NCBI GenBank assembly: GCA_035942035.1
Contig: DASZDK010000058.1
Span: 1-30,518, forward strand
Length of the DNA: 30,518 nucleotides
Direction: 5' to 3'
Source of the DNA: JAHWJR01 sp035942035
Lineage (GTDB): Bacteria; Actinomycetota; Acidimicrobiia; Acidimicrobiales; CADCSY01
Numbering within the stretch: position 1 is the first letter of the stretch; every line of letters starts with the position of its first letter. Shown in pieces: positions 1 through 6,209 of the stretch. A program made the translations under genes and the position numbers. A model generated the notes under the pieces. The model was not told the origin of the DNA and did not search any database. It saw only the letters and a program-made list of their open reading frames with translations.

Positions 1-1
1 G

Positions 2-58
2 CGCTCCACTGCGCACCGAGCCGGCGAACCCGTCACCCTCGACGACGAGGAGGAGTAG
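2..58 (+). CDS. C-terminal end of an upstream gene (partial)
   Basis: An open frame enters from the left edge and stops at TAG 56-58. Its last residues are acidic (ending LDDEEE). It stops two bases before the integrase ATG, and its final codons supply the integrase ribosome-binding site (GAGGAG). In pSAM2-type actinobacterial elements an excisionase or replication gene sits directly upstream of int, so an excisionase tail is a reasonable guess. Only 18 residues are visible and no motif can be recognised. Confidence 0.4.
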   Translation, partial: RSTAHRAGEPVTLDDEEE

Positions 59-60
59 CG

Positions 61-1404
61 ATGCGTGGCTCGGTGGTGAAGAAGGGTGACCGGTGGTACG
101 TCAAGATCGAGCTCGATCGGGAGCCGGCGACGGGACGGCGTCGCCAGAAGTGGCACTCGGGCTATCGGACGAAGCGTGAGGCCGAGCGCGCCCGGGTCGA
201 TCTCCTGTCGAAGTTCGATCGAGGGGAGTACGTCGAGCCGACCCACCAGACGCTCGGTCAGTTCCTGGAGGAGTGGCTGCGCGCCATCGAGCCGACTCTC
301 CGCCCGTCGAGCTTCGACTCGTACTCGCGCAACGTGCGTAACCACGTGATCGCCCACATCGGGAACGTCAGACTCACCAGGGTCGACGCCGGCACCCTCA
401 ACGGGCTGTACGCCCACCTGCTGGCCGCCGGTCGACGGCGGCCGTCCCGCACTGGCCGTGGCTACTCCCGTGAGGTACTCGACCGGGCGCTCGAGCTGCG
501 CGCTGAGGGCCTGACGCTTGCGGCGACTGCCGAGCACCTGCGTGCCGAGCTGCCCGAGGCGGATCACATCACGAAGGACACGCTGGCGTGCCTGCTCCGG
601 CGTCACCGGGACGAGGACGGCGTCGAGGTCGGATCGCAGCTCGACGGGCGCACCGTCAACTACGTCCACACCATCGTCCACCGGGCGCTCAAGGACGCGG
701 TCCGGTGGGGCCGGCTCGCCCGCAACGCGGCCGACGCGGCCGACCCGCCGCGTGGTGGGCCCAAGTCCGACGGTGTTCACTCCTGGGACGCGGCAACCCT
801 GCGCGAGTTCTTGGCCGTGTCGGGAGCGCACGGTGACCGACTGCACCCGCTGTGGGTGCTGCTCGCGACGACAGGGATGCGTCGTGGCGAGGCGCTCGGG
901 CTGCGATGGTCCGACGTCGACCTCGACGCCGGCCGGCTGCGCGTCGTCCAGACCATCATCCAGGTCCGCAGCAAGGTCACAATTGGCGAGCCGAAGACCG
1001 CCCGCGGGCGCCGACCGATCGCCCTCGATGCCGGCACGGTTGCTGTGCTGCGTGAACATCGGAAGTGCTCAGTGGAAGAGCGCATACTGGTCGGGCCCGA
1101 CTTTGACGACCACGGCCTCGTCTTCCACCAGCCGGACGGCTTCTGCCTCAAGCCCGACGCCGTGAGCGCAGCGTTCGTGCGCCGGGTTCGCCGGTCGGGG
1201 CTGCCGTCCCTGACGCTGAAAGGGCTCCGACACACCTGGGCGACAATGGCCTTGGAGCGAGGCATCCACCCACGGGTAGTGCAGGAACGCCTCGGCCACA
1301 GCACCATCGCCATCACCCTGGGCATCTATAGCCACGTCGCCCCCACACTGCACGACGAGGCTGCGCAGCTCGTCGCCAGTCTGGTCCTGGACGTAAGGGA
1401 GTGA
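61..1404 (+). CDS. Tyrosine recombinase/integrase with an inserted helical domain
   Basis: Phage/ICE-type site-specific integrase of 447 residues. Residues 1-55 resemble the AP2-like arm-binding domain, the SAM-like core-binding domain starts near 62, and the catalytic domain spans about 240-440. Visible catalytic residues are R274 (TGMRRGE), K312, R390 and H391 (GLRHT), H413 (LGH) and nucleophile Y423. The box II histidine is replaced by K387, a variant that occurs in some integrases. About 65 residues (near 134-196) interrupt the core-binding domain with a helix-turn-helix-like segment (EVLDRALELRAEGLTLAATA). The ATG follows GAGGAG. The enzyme probably recombined the element into tRNA-Leu at 4907-4990, since the element abuts that gene's 3' end. 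The int-to-tRNA distance of 3.5 kb is longer than usual, so cargo appears to lie between them. Confidence 0.93.
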   Translation: MRGSVVKKGDRWYVKIELDREPATGRRRQKWHSGYRTKREAERARVDLLSKFDRGEYVEPTHQTLGQFLEEWLRAIEPTLRPSSFDSYSRNVRNHVIAHIGNVRLTRVDAGTLNGLYAHLLAAGRRRPSRTGRGYSREVLDRALELRAEGLTLAATAEHLRAELPEADHITKDTLACLLRRHRDEDGVEVGSQLDGRTVNYVHTIVHRALKDAVRWGRLARNAADAADPPRGGPKSDGVHSWDAATLREFLAVSGAHGDRLHPLWVLLATTGMRRGEALGLRWSDVDLDAGRLRVVQTIIQVRSKVTIGEPKTARGRRPIALDAGTVAVLREHRKCSVEERILVGPDFDDHGLVFHQPDGFCLKPDAVSAAFVRRVRRSGLPSLTLKGLRHTWATMALERGIHPRVVQERLGHSTIAITLGIYSHVAPTLHDEAAQLVASLVLDVRE

Positions 1405-1439
1405 ACTCTGTTTTCGTAGGCCGCCCAGACTGACCGGCG

Positions 1440-2564
1440 CTACAACCGCAGGCGCGGCCGCGGGTCGCGGGATGCCTCGATTATCGCCCTAAGGGGTCGC
1501 AGCGGCAGGCCTGCTTGCTCTGCGATCCTGTCAAGTGAGATGTTCTGCTTCTTGAAGTAGTCCTCGATGATGTCCAGCATCGCTGAGGCTTCGGGCGGCC
1601 CGAGGTCTTGATCGCCCGGTTCGTCCTTACGCCAGCCCCGGGCGGAGATCGCCTTCATGAAGTTCGTGTACTGCGCCTGTGAGATGACGTCTACATCTCG
1701 AGCTCGGCGCACCAGGGCCGCGATCGAGGTCCCCCAGCGAAGCTTCAGATCGAGCAGCCGGCTCCATGTCAGTCGCTCAGCGCTGAGATCCGCCTCGATG
1801 ACGTCGGCCGGCATGAGGAATTCGGCGGCGAAGGCGTGGGCCTCGGCCTCGACGTCGGTTCCTTCATGGTCGGGGTGGTCGTGCAGAACGAGATGGCCGA
1901 GTTCGTGACTGGCGTCGAAGCGGCTGCGATCGCGCTTGCCCTTGTCGTTGCCCAGCACGACGACCGGTCGGTTGGGGAAGTTCACAGAGAAAGCATCAAC
2001 CTTCTCGCCTGCGTTGGCGAGGCGTACGACCACAACTCCGTGGCGCTCGAGTTCCCGCACCACATGGGGCACCGGGCCGCCGTCCATGCCCCACGCCCGA
2101 CGCACCTGCGCGGCTGCCTCGGCCGGCTGACTGGCCCCGAGTCGCGGGACTTCCAGCTCGGGTAGCCGGACGTGCTTCTCGATGGCGACGACCAAGTCGT
2201 GCATGAGGAACGCGTTCGCCAGGGCACAACGGCGATCGCGGGCACTGGTCGCACGCAGACTCCTGAAGAACCCGCCGGTGTCGGCGTCATCGCTGCCACC
2301 GGTGGGGACAGCTCGTCTCGCGAAGAAGCTCACGGGGTGGTCAAGCACCGAAGCGAGCGCGACGAGTGTCTCGGGACTCGGCCGGGTGACGCCACGCTCG
2401 ATCTGGCTCAACGCCGGCGCCGAGATGCCGTGCCCTGCAGCCTCTAACTGACCGGCGAGCTGCGCCTGGGTAAGTCCGTGACTCTCCCGTGCTCGACGCA
2501 CACGTCCTGGGTCGGTGAGGGCCGCCATCCGTACCAGCGCCGCGGCATCCACGTCAGTCGCCAT
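1440..2564 (-). CDS. XRE-family HTH regulator fused to an ImmA/IrrE metallopeptidase
   Basis: 374 residues. An N-terminal Cro/C1-type helix-turn-helix lies at about 20-80 (GLTQAQLAGQLE, then SAPALSQIERG). An ImmA/IrrE-type zinc peptidase domain follows, with HELGH at 220-224 and the downstream acidic ligand in the EAEAHAFAAEFLMP segment near 239-241. The last 120 residues are helical and contain a second HTH-like stretch (SLDRIAEQAGL). Proteins of this architecture occur on phages and integrative elements: the HTH part binds DNA and the peptidase cleaves a repressor or is triggered by DNA damage. Here both functions are in one chain, transcribed divergently from the MBL/membrane pair at 2925-4744. 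Autoregulation through the shared 360-bp control region is likely. The true peptidase substrate cannot be read from sequence. Confidence 0.9.
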   Translation of the reverse strand: MATDVDAAALVRMAALTDPGRVRRARESHGLTQAQLAGQLEAAGHGISAPALSQIERGVTRPSPETLVALASVLDHPVSFFARRAVPTGGSDDADTGGFFRSLRATSARDRRCALANAFLMHDLVVAIEKHVRLPELEVPRLGASQPAEAAAQVRRAWGMDGGPVPHVVRELERHGVVVVRLANAGEKVDAFSVNFPNRPVVVLGNDKGKRDRSRFDASHELGHLVLHDHPDHEGTDVEAEAHAFAAEFLMPADVIEADLSAERLTWSRLLDLKLRWGTSIAALVRRARDVDVISQAQYTNFMKAISARGWRKDEPGDQDLGPPEASAMLDIIEDYFKKQNISLDRIAEQAGLPLRPLRAIIEASRDPRPRLRL

Positions 2565-2573
2565 CCCCTACAA

Positions 2574-2579
2574 AGCATA
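2574..2579 (-). promoter_or_regulatory. Candidate -10 box of the XRE-ImmA gene
   Basis: TATGCT on the minus strand, nine bases upstream of the ATG at 2564, implies a very short or absent leader. The hexamer 17 bases upstream (GCCTGT) is a poor -35 and lies inside the repeat cluster, which suits a regulated promoter. Confidence 0.45.
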
Positions 2580-2636
2580 TTACCCACAGTTTCCTCACAG
2601 GCGGATCCACCAGTACTCCACAGGCATACCCACAGT
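2580..2636. repeat. Cluster of short direct repeats, candidate operators or DnaA-like boxes
   Basis: TACCCACAGT occurs exactly at 2581-2590 and 2627-2636. The related CCTCACAGGC (2593-2602) and CTCCACAGGC (2616-2625) lie between. The four CACA cores all point the same way, spaced about 11, 23 and 12 bp. They overlap the expected -35 region of the XRE-ImmA promoter. TTACCCACA (2580-2588) is one base from a DnaA box, so an origin function is an alternative. Confidence 0.5.
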
Positions 2637-2751
2637 CAACCACCCTGACCTCCTTGAACCGAATCGCCTGTCTCAAAAAGAAGTAGCTAGTGGTCAGAGG
2701 TGTCCCTCAGCTAAGGCCTGGGAGCCATCCACGGCGGATAGTCGTAGTCAT

Positions 2752-2786
2752 CGCCGGCCGTCGGCTATGCTGACGATCGGCCGGCG
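2752..2786. repeat. Inverted repeat, 9-bp arms and 17-nt loop
   Basis: CGCCGGCCG at 2752-2760 pairs perfectly with CGGCCGGCG at 2778-2786. It lies about 140 bp upstream of the MBL start. No T-run follows, so it is not a standard intrinsic terminator. Confidence 0.6.
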
Positions 2787-2807
2787 TCGCCGGTCCTTGA
2801 AATGGAA

Positions 2808-2833
2808 CGAGCCGGTCCGTGAGGACCGGCTCG
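2808..2833. repeat. Perfect hairpin, 11-bp arms with GTGA tetraloop
   Basis: CGAGCCGGTCC at 2808-2818 and its complement at 2823-2833 enclose GTGA, a GNRA-type tetraloop if transcribed from the + strand. No T-run follows. It could be a leader RNA structure, a transcript end, or a dyad operator. Confidence 0.65.
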
Positions 2834-2924
2834 AACCTCAACGGTCACGCATGCGCAACCGCCCTTGTTTGACAGCCGGAGCGTACGTGTCTGGGTGACC
2901 TTCAACAAGAAGGAGGCGGCGCGT

Positions 2925-4010
2925 ATGTACGCCACCCACGTCCCCCACGTCAGCAGCTACGAGATCGAGTTCATCGCCGTCGGCGAGGGTTCGAAGAGCG
3001 GCGATGCCATCGTCGCCAGCTGGGTCGAGGCCAGCGGTATCCGCCGCATCGTCGTGATCGACGGTGGCTACCAGACCACCGGCGAGAAGGTGGTGAAGCT
3101 GGTCCACGATCGGTTCGGCACCCACTTCATCGACCTCATCGTCAGCACCCATCCCGATGAGGACCACACCAACGGACTCGTCGTCGTGCTTGAGGAGTGC
3201 ACCGTCAGCGAATTGCTGATGCACCAGCCATGGAACCACGGAATCGCCGGCGCCAGCCTCTACGCCGGACGGTTCGCCGACCGCGGGCTGCGTGTCGAGG
3301 CGATGAAGTCGCTCGACGCCGTGCGCATCACCGCCGAGCAGGCGCTCGAGACCGACGTCACCGTGAACGAGCCGTTCTCCGGCGAGACCCGCTTCGACGG
3401 CATCGTCGAGATCCTCGGGCCCACCCCGGCGTTCTACGAATCCCTGCTGCCGGGCTTCCGCGCCGCCGGTGCCAGCACTTCGGTGGTCTCGGGCATCCTG
3501 TCGAAGGCCGGGAGCCTGGCGACCATCGTGCGCGAGTCGCTCGATGTCGAGACCCTCACCGATGCCGGCGAAACCTCGGCGGAGAACGACAGCAGCGCCA
3601 TCGTGCAGCTCAACTTCAACGGGCAGCGGGTCATGCTCACCGGCGACGCCGGCATCCCCGCCCTCGAGGGCGCCGCCGACTACCTCGACCTCACCTACCG
3701 GGGGCCCGACTCACTGAGGCTCATCCAAGTCCCCCACCACGGCAGCAAGCGCAACGTCGGCCCGACCGTCCTCGACCGGCTCCTCGGCACCAAGCTCGGC
3801 TACGACACGACGATCCGCCCCGCCGTAGTTTCCGCCGCCCCCGATGGCGCACCCAAGCACCCCGCCCGCCAGGTCACCAACGCGTTCAGGCGCCGCGGCA
3901 CCCCGGTGTACCCCACCCAGGGCAGCAACATCCGGCTCGACTACAACGCCCCTCTCGCCGGTTGGAGCGCGGCGACCCCGCTGCCCCTGTACACCGAGGT
4001 CGAGGAGTGA
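2925..4010 (+). CDS. ComEC-type metallo-beta-lactamase-fold hydrolase
   Basis: 361 residues, soluble, no signal peptide. The metal motif HPDEDH (76-81) is the ComEC/Rec2-type form of the MBL signature. A later metal-ligand aspartate is in LTGDAG (D241), and HHGS follows at 271-274. In ComEC this domain is linked to nuclease activity on incoming DNA; stand-alone relatives are predicted hydrolases of nucleic acids or other phosphoesters. The ATG at 2925 is chosen over an in-frame ATG at 2865 because AAGGAGG sits eight bases before it. The stop overlaps the next gene's GTG by four bases (GTGA), so the two proteins are probably made together. Substrate unknown; a nuclease or cyclic-nucleotide role would be speculation. 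Confidence 0.85.
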   Translation: MYATHVPHVSSYEIEFIAVGEGSKSGDAIVASWVEASGIRRIVVIDGGYQTTGEKVVKLVHDRFGTHFIDLIVSTHPDEDHTNGLVVVLEECTVSELLMHQPWNHGIAGASLYAGRFADRGLRVEAMKSLDAVRITAEQALETDVTVNEPFSGETRFDGIVEILGPTPAFYESLLPGFRAAGASTSVVSGILSKAGSLATIVRESLDVETLTDAGETSAENDSSAIVQLNFNGQRVMLTGDAGIPALEGAADYLDLTYRGPDSLRLIQVPHHGSKRNVGPTVLDRLLGTKLGYDTTIRPAVVSAAPDGAPKHPARQVTNAFRRRGTPVYPTQGSNIRLDYNAPLAGWSAATPLPLYTEVEE

Positions 4011-4744
4011 CGGCCCTCTTCGGCGCCTATCAGCTGCGGGCCCGAGTTGAACCGCTGCTCCTCGTCGCCTTCCCGGTCGCCGTCCTCGCGTACGTCCTCG
4101 GTGCCCCGGATGACCTCATCGGCCGTGTCGGCGTCACGGCGGCCACCTTCGGTGTGGCCACCCTCCTCACCTCGCTTGCCCGCGACCGTGGACGTCGCAT
4201 CGAGGCCGACCTGTGGGATAGCTGGGGAGGCCCGCCAACGACCACCATGATGCTGTCAACCTCGGGGGCGCCGTCGCCCAACCTGGCGGCGCACCGTCGA
4301 CACGTGCGGCGCCTGCTCCCCGACGTCGAGCCGCTCACCGACGAGCGAGACCGTGCCGATCCGACGGGTTCCCGACGAACCATCGAGCAGTACGTCACCC
4401 ACCTGCGCGAGCGCACCCGCGACCGCCAGCGCTTCCCAATCGTGTTCGACGCCAACGTCGGCTACGGCTTCCGGCGCAACGTCCTCGGCCTGCGGCCCGT
4501 AGGCCTCGTAGTCGCCGGGGCCACCGCCGCAGCGTCCATCGGAGCACTCGTGCTCGTCCTCCGAGGCGACCTGGAGCGCCCCGTGACCGGCGTGGTTCTC
4601 GCCCTCGGTGTCGCTGCAACGGCCGCTGTTATGTGGATGCGTGCAAGCTCGGAGTGGGTCCGGGTCCAAGCCAACCGGTACGCCGACGCGCTCCTCGCAG
4701 CAGCGGAAGCCATCGACACGTCGAGCAGGCCGATCGACGCTTGA
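4007..4744 (+). CDS. Four-helix membrane protein of unknown function, partner of the MBL protein
   Basis: 245 residues. Two hydrophobic helices lie near the N-terminus (about 14-33 and 35-55). A loop domain of about 105 residues follows, with WDSWGGPPTT near 70 and a conserved-looking FDANVGYGFRRN near 145. Two more helices lie at about 163-185 and 193-212, then a short amphipathic tail. The even helix count puts both ends and the central domain on the same side, probably the cytoplasm. GTG 4007 is the only start giving the GTGA overlap with the MBL gene. I recognise no named family, although similar soluble-hydrolase/membrane pairs occur in accessory islands. A membrane anchor or effector controlled by the MBL partner is the inferred role. 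Confidence 0.75.
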   Translation: MTALFGAYQLRARVEPLLLVAFPVAVLAYVLGAPDDLIGRVGVTAATFGVATLLTSLARDRGRRIEADLWDSWGGPPTTTMMLSTSGAPSPNLAAHRRHVRRLLPDVEPLTDERDRADPTGSRRTIEQYVTHLRERTRDRQRFPIVFDANVGYGFRRNVLGLRPVGLVVAGATAAASIGALVLVLRGDLERPVTGVVLALGVAATAAVMWMRASSEWVRVQANRYADALLAAAEAIDTSSRPIDA

Positions 4745-4793
4745 TTCCATTCGTCAGAGGTCCGGTCCGCCGCAGCGCACAGCCGGCGTCCGG

Positions 4794-4820
4794 CACCGGC
4801 GAGGTCACCGGCGAGGTCAC
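4794..4820. repeat. 12-bp tandem direct repeat
   Basis: CACCGGCGAGGT is repeated head to tail (4794-4805 and 4806-4817), followed by a further CAC. Candidate integrase arm site. Confidence 0.65.
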
Positions 4821-4825
4821 AACAA

Positions 4826-4839
4826 CTTGCGTTCGCAAG
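4826..4839. repeat. Small palindrome
   Basis: CTTGCG (4826-4831) and CGCAAG (4834-4839) around TT, located between the two tandem repeats. Confidence 0.5.
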
Positions 4840-4862
4840 GGTAGAAGTCCGGTAGAAGCCGG
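4840..4862. repeat. 11-bp tandem direct repeat
   Basis: GGTAGAAGTCC (4840-4850) is followed directly by GGTAGAAGCCG (4851-4861), one mismatch. It ends 45 bp from the tRNA 3' end. Candidate integrase arm site. Confidence 0.6.
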
Positions 4863-4906
4863 GCGTCTGAGCGACTCTCACACCCGCTTGACCTGCACCT
4901 ACTGAG

Positions 4907-4990
<84 letters not shown>

Positions 4991-5004
4991 GAGTGGAGCA
5001 GCCC

Positions 5005-5010
5005 AGGCTA
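5005..5010 (-). promoter_or_regulatory. Candidate -10 box of tRNA-Leu
   Basis: TAGCCT on the minus strand, 14 bases before the tRNA 5' end, divergent from the fhaA promoter. Confidence 0.4.
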
Positions 5011-5046
5011 CCGCGGCCGGCCCCCGAGCCCGACCTCGGCCGTGGG

Positions 5047-5052
5047 TACACT
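5047..5052 (+). promoter_or_regulatory. -10 box of fhaA, leaderless arrangement
   Basis: TACACT, six bases before the GTG at 5059. Transcription would start at or next to the start codon. Confidence 0.5.
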
Positions 5053-5058
5053 CACCCC

Positions 5059-5718
5059 GTGGGACTCAAGGGGTTCGAGCGACGCCTCGAGCGGCTCGTC
5101 GAGGGGGCGTTCGCCAAGGCGTTCAAGAGCTCGCTGCGGCCCGTGGAGCTCGGCCGGCGACTCATGCGGGAGATGGACCACCAGCGCACCCTCAACGTCC
5201 GGGGCGAGATGGCGGCTCCCAACGACTTCACGGTGACGCTCGGCCCCGACGACCACGAGCAGTTCGCCGAGATCGAGGACAACCTGGTCCAGTCGCTGGC
5301 GGAAGCCGCACGGGAGCACGCCCGAGAAGAAGGCTACGTGTTCATGGGGCCGGTCTCGGTCCAGCTGGAGGTCGACCGCGACCTGGGCGCCGGGTCGTTC
5401 GGCTTGTCGGCCCGGTTCAAAGAAGGCGTGGGCGGTACCTCCGGCGGGGGCCTGGTGCTGCCCGACGGTGAGCGCGTGGCTCTGTCGAACGGCACCGCCA
5501 CCATCGGACGGTCGGCCGACTGCACGGTGCACCTCACCGACAGCAGCGTCAGCCGGCGCCACGCCGAGGTGCGCCCGGCCGGCGACGGGTGGATGTTGGT
5601 CGACCTGCGCTCCACGAACGGGACGAAGGTGAACGGGGCGACGATCACCGAGCGCCGGCTCAAGGATGGCGACCGCATCTCGCTCGGCGACGTCCAGGTC
5701 CACTTCGAGGCGTCGTAG
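5059..5718 (+). CDS. fhaA: FhaA, DUF3662/FHA-domain phosphothreonine-binding protein
   Basis: 219 residues. The N-terminal DUF3662-type domain (1-125) is typical of FhaA, and a C-terminal FHA domain (about 145-219) has the signature GRSADC, SRRHAEV and STNGTKVNG. In mycobacteria FhaA is phosphorylated by PknB and binds cell-wall partners such as the flippase MviN. It is short because the long low-complexity linker of mycobacterial FhaA (about 527 residues there) is missing. GTG 5059 is chosen because the protein then begins MGLKGFERRLERLVEGAF, matching the family start; longer reading would run through the tRNA. First gene of the cell-wall kinase operon; 13 bp separate it from fhaB. Confidence 0.92.
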   Translation: MGLKGFERRLERLVEGAFAKAFKSSLRPVELGRRLMREMDHQRTLNVRGEMAAPNDFTVTLGPDDHEQFAEIEDNLVQSLAEAAREHAREEGYVFMGPVSVQLEVDRDLGAGSFGLSARFKEGVGGTSGGGLVLPDGERVALSNGTATIGRSADCTVHLTDSSVSRRHAEVRPAGDGWMLVDLRSTNGTKVNGATITERRLKDGDRISLGDVQVHFEAS

Positions 5719-5731
5719 CAGCGTTGGTGAC

Positions 5732-6196
5732 GTGCCCGAACCTCTCCTGGCCATACTGAAGCTGTGCGCCCTGGCGCTGCTGTACCTGTTCTTCCTCCGC
5801 GTCCTGCGGGCGGTGTGGGCCGAGGTGGGCGGCGCACGCGTGGCGGTGGCCCCTGCCGGGCGTCCCCAGGAGCGGGAGCGCCGGCCGCTGGCCCGCAGGG
5901 AGCGGCCGTCGTCGCACCTCACGGTCGTCGAGCCGGCGCAGCAACGGGGGCGCAGCTTCGACCTGTCCGACGAGGTCACGGTCGGTCGTGCCGCCGGATG
6001 CCAGGTGACCCTCGACGACGACTACGCGTCCCAGCTCCACGCCCGCATCTTCCGCCGCGACGGGGCGCTCTACGTCGAGGACCTGGGCTCCACCAATGGG
6101 ACCTACCTGAACACCCGCAAGGTCACGGCGCCCATGGCGCTGAAGCGGGGCGACCGACTCAAGATCGGCGGGACCGTGATGGAGCTGACGGGATGA
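5732..6196 (+). CDS. fhaB: FhaB (FipA-like), membrane-anchored FHA-domain protein
   Basis: 154 residues. A single N-terminal helix (about 4-25, LLAILKLCALALLYLFFLRV) anchors it, then a basic linker, then an FHA domain (about 80-154) with GRAAGC, SQLHARIF and STNGTYLN. FhaB/FipA in mycobacteria is phosphorylated by the PASTA kinases and links them to FtsZ and FtsQ at the septum. GTG 5732 is the first usable start after the fhaA stop and gives the expected short N-terminus. It lies 13 bp upstream of pstP. Confidence 0.9.
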   Translation: MPEPLLAILKLCALALLYLFFLRVLRAVWAEVGGARVAVAPAGRPQERERRPLARRERPSSHLTVVEPAQQRGRSFDLSDEVTVGRAAGCQVTLDDDYASQLHARIFRRDGALYVEDLGSTNGTYLNTRKVTAPMALKRGDRLKIGGTVMELTG

Positions 6197-6209
6197 GAAG
6201 GGCACACCC

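Larger units (their letters stand above)
2565..2924. promoter_or_regulatory. 360-bp divergent control region of the island module
   Basis: No convincing gene lies here. From left to right it holds a -10 box for the XRE-ImmA gene (TATGCT on the minus strand, 2574-2579), a cluster of short repeats (2580-2636), two perfect hairpins (2752-2786 and 2808-2833), a TTGACA hexamer (2869-2874) without a good -10 partner, and a strong Shine-Dalgarno AAGGAGG (2910-2916) for the MBL gene. It is visibly less GC-rich than the flanking core genome. Confidence 0.6.
4745..4906. other. Probable attachment-site flank next to tRNA-Leu
   Basis: Non-coding junction between the island and the 3' end of tRNA-Leu. 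It contains two different tandem direct repeats around a small palindrome (separate entries), the organisation expected of integrase arm-type sites beside a core site in a tRNA 3' end. The second att copy should lie left of this window, so the boundary cannot be proved here. Confidence 0.45.

Noticed and set aside
2869..2874. TTGACA as the -35 of the MBL operon
   Set aside because: No acceptable -10 lies 16-19 bp downstream, so it is not called as a promoter.
3197..4006. Upstream extension of the 4007 membrane-protein frame across the MBL gene
   Set aside because: The extension is Arg/Pro-rich and antisense-like in composition; the GTG at 4007 gives a standard four-base overlap.
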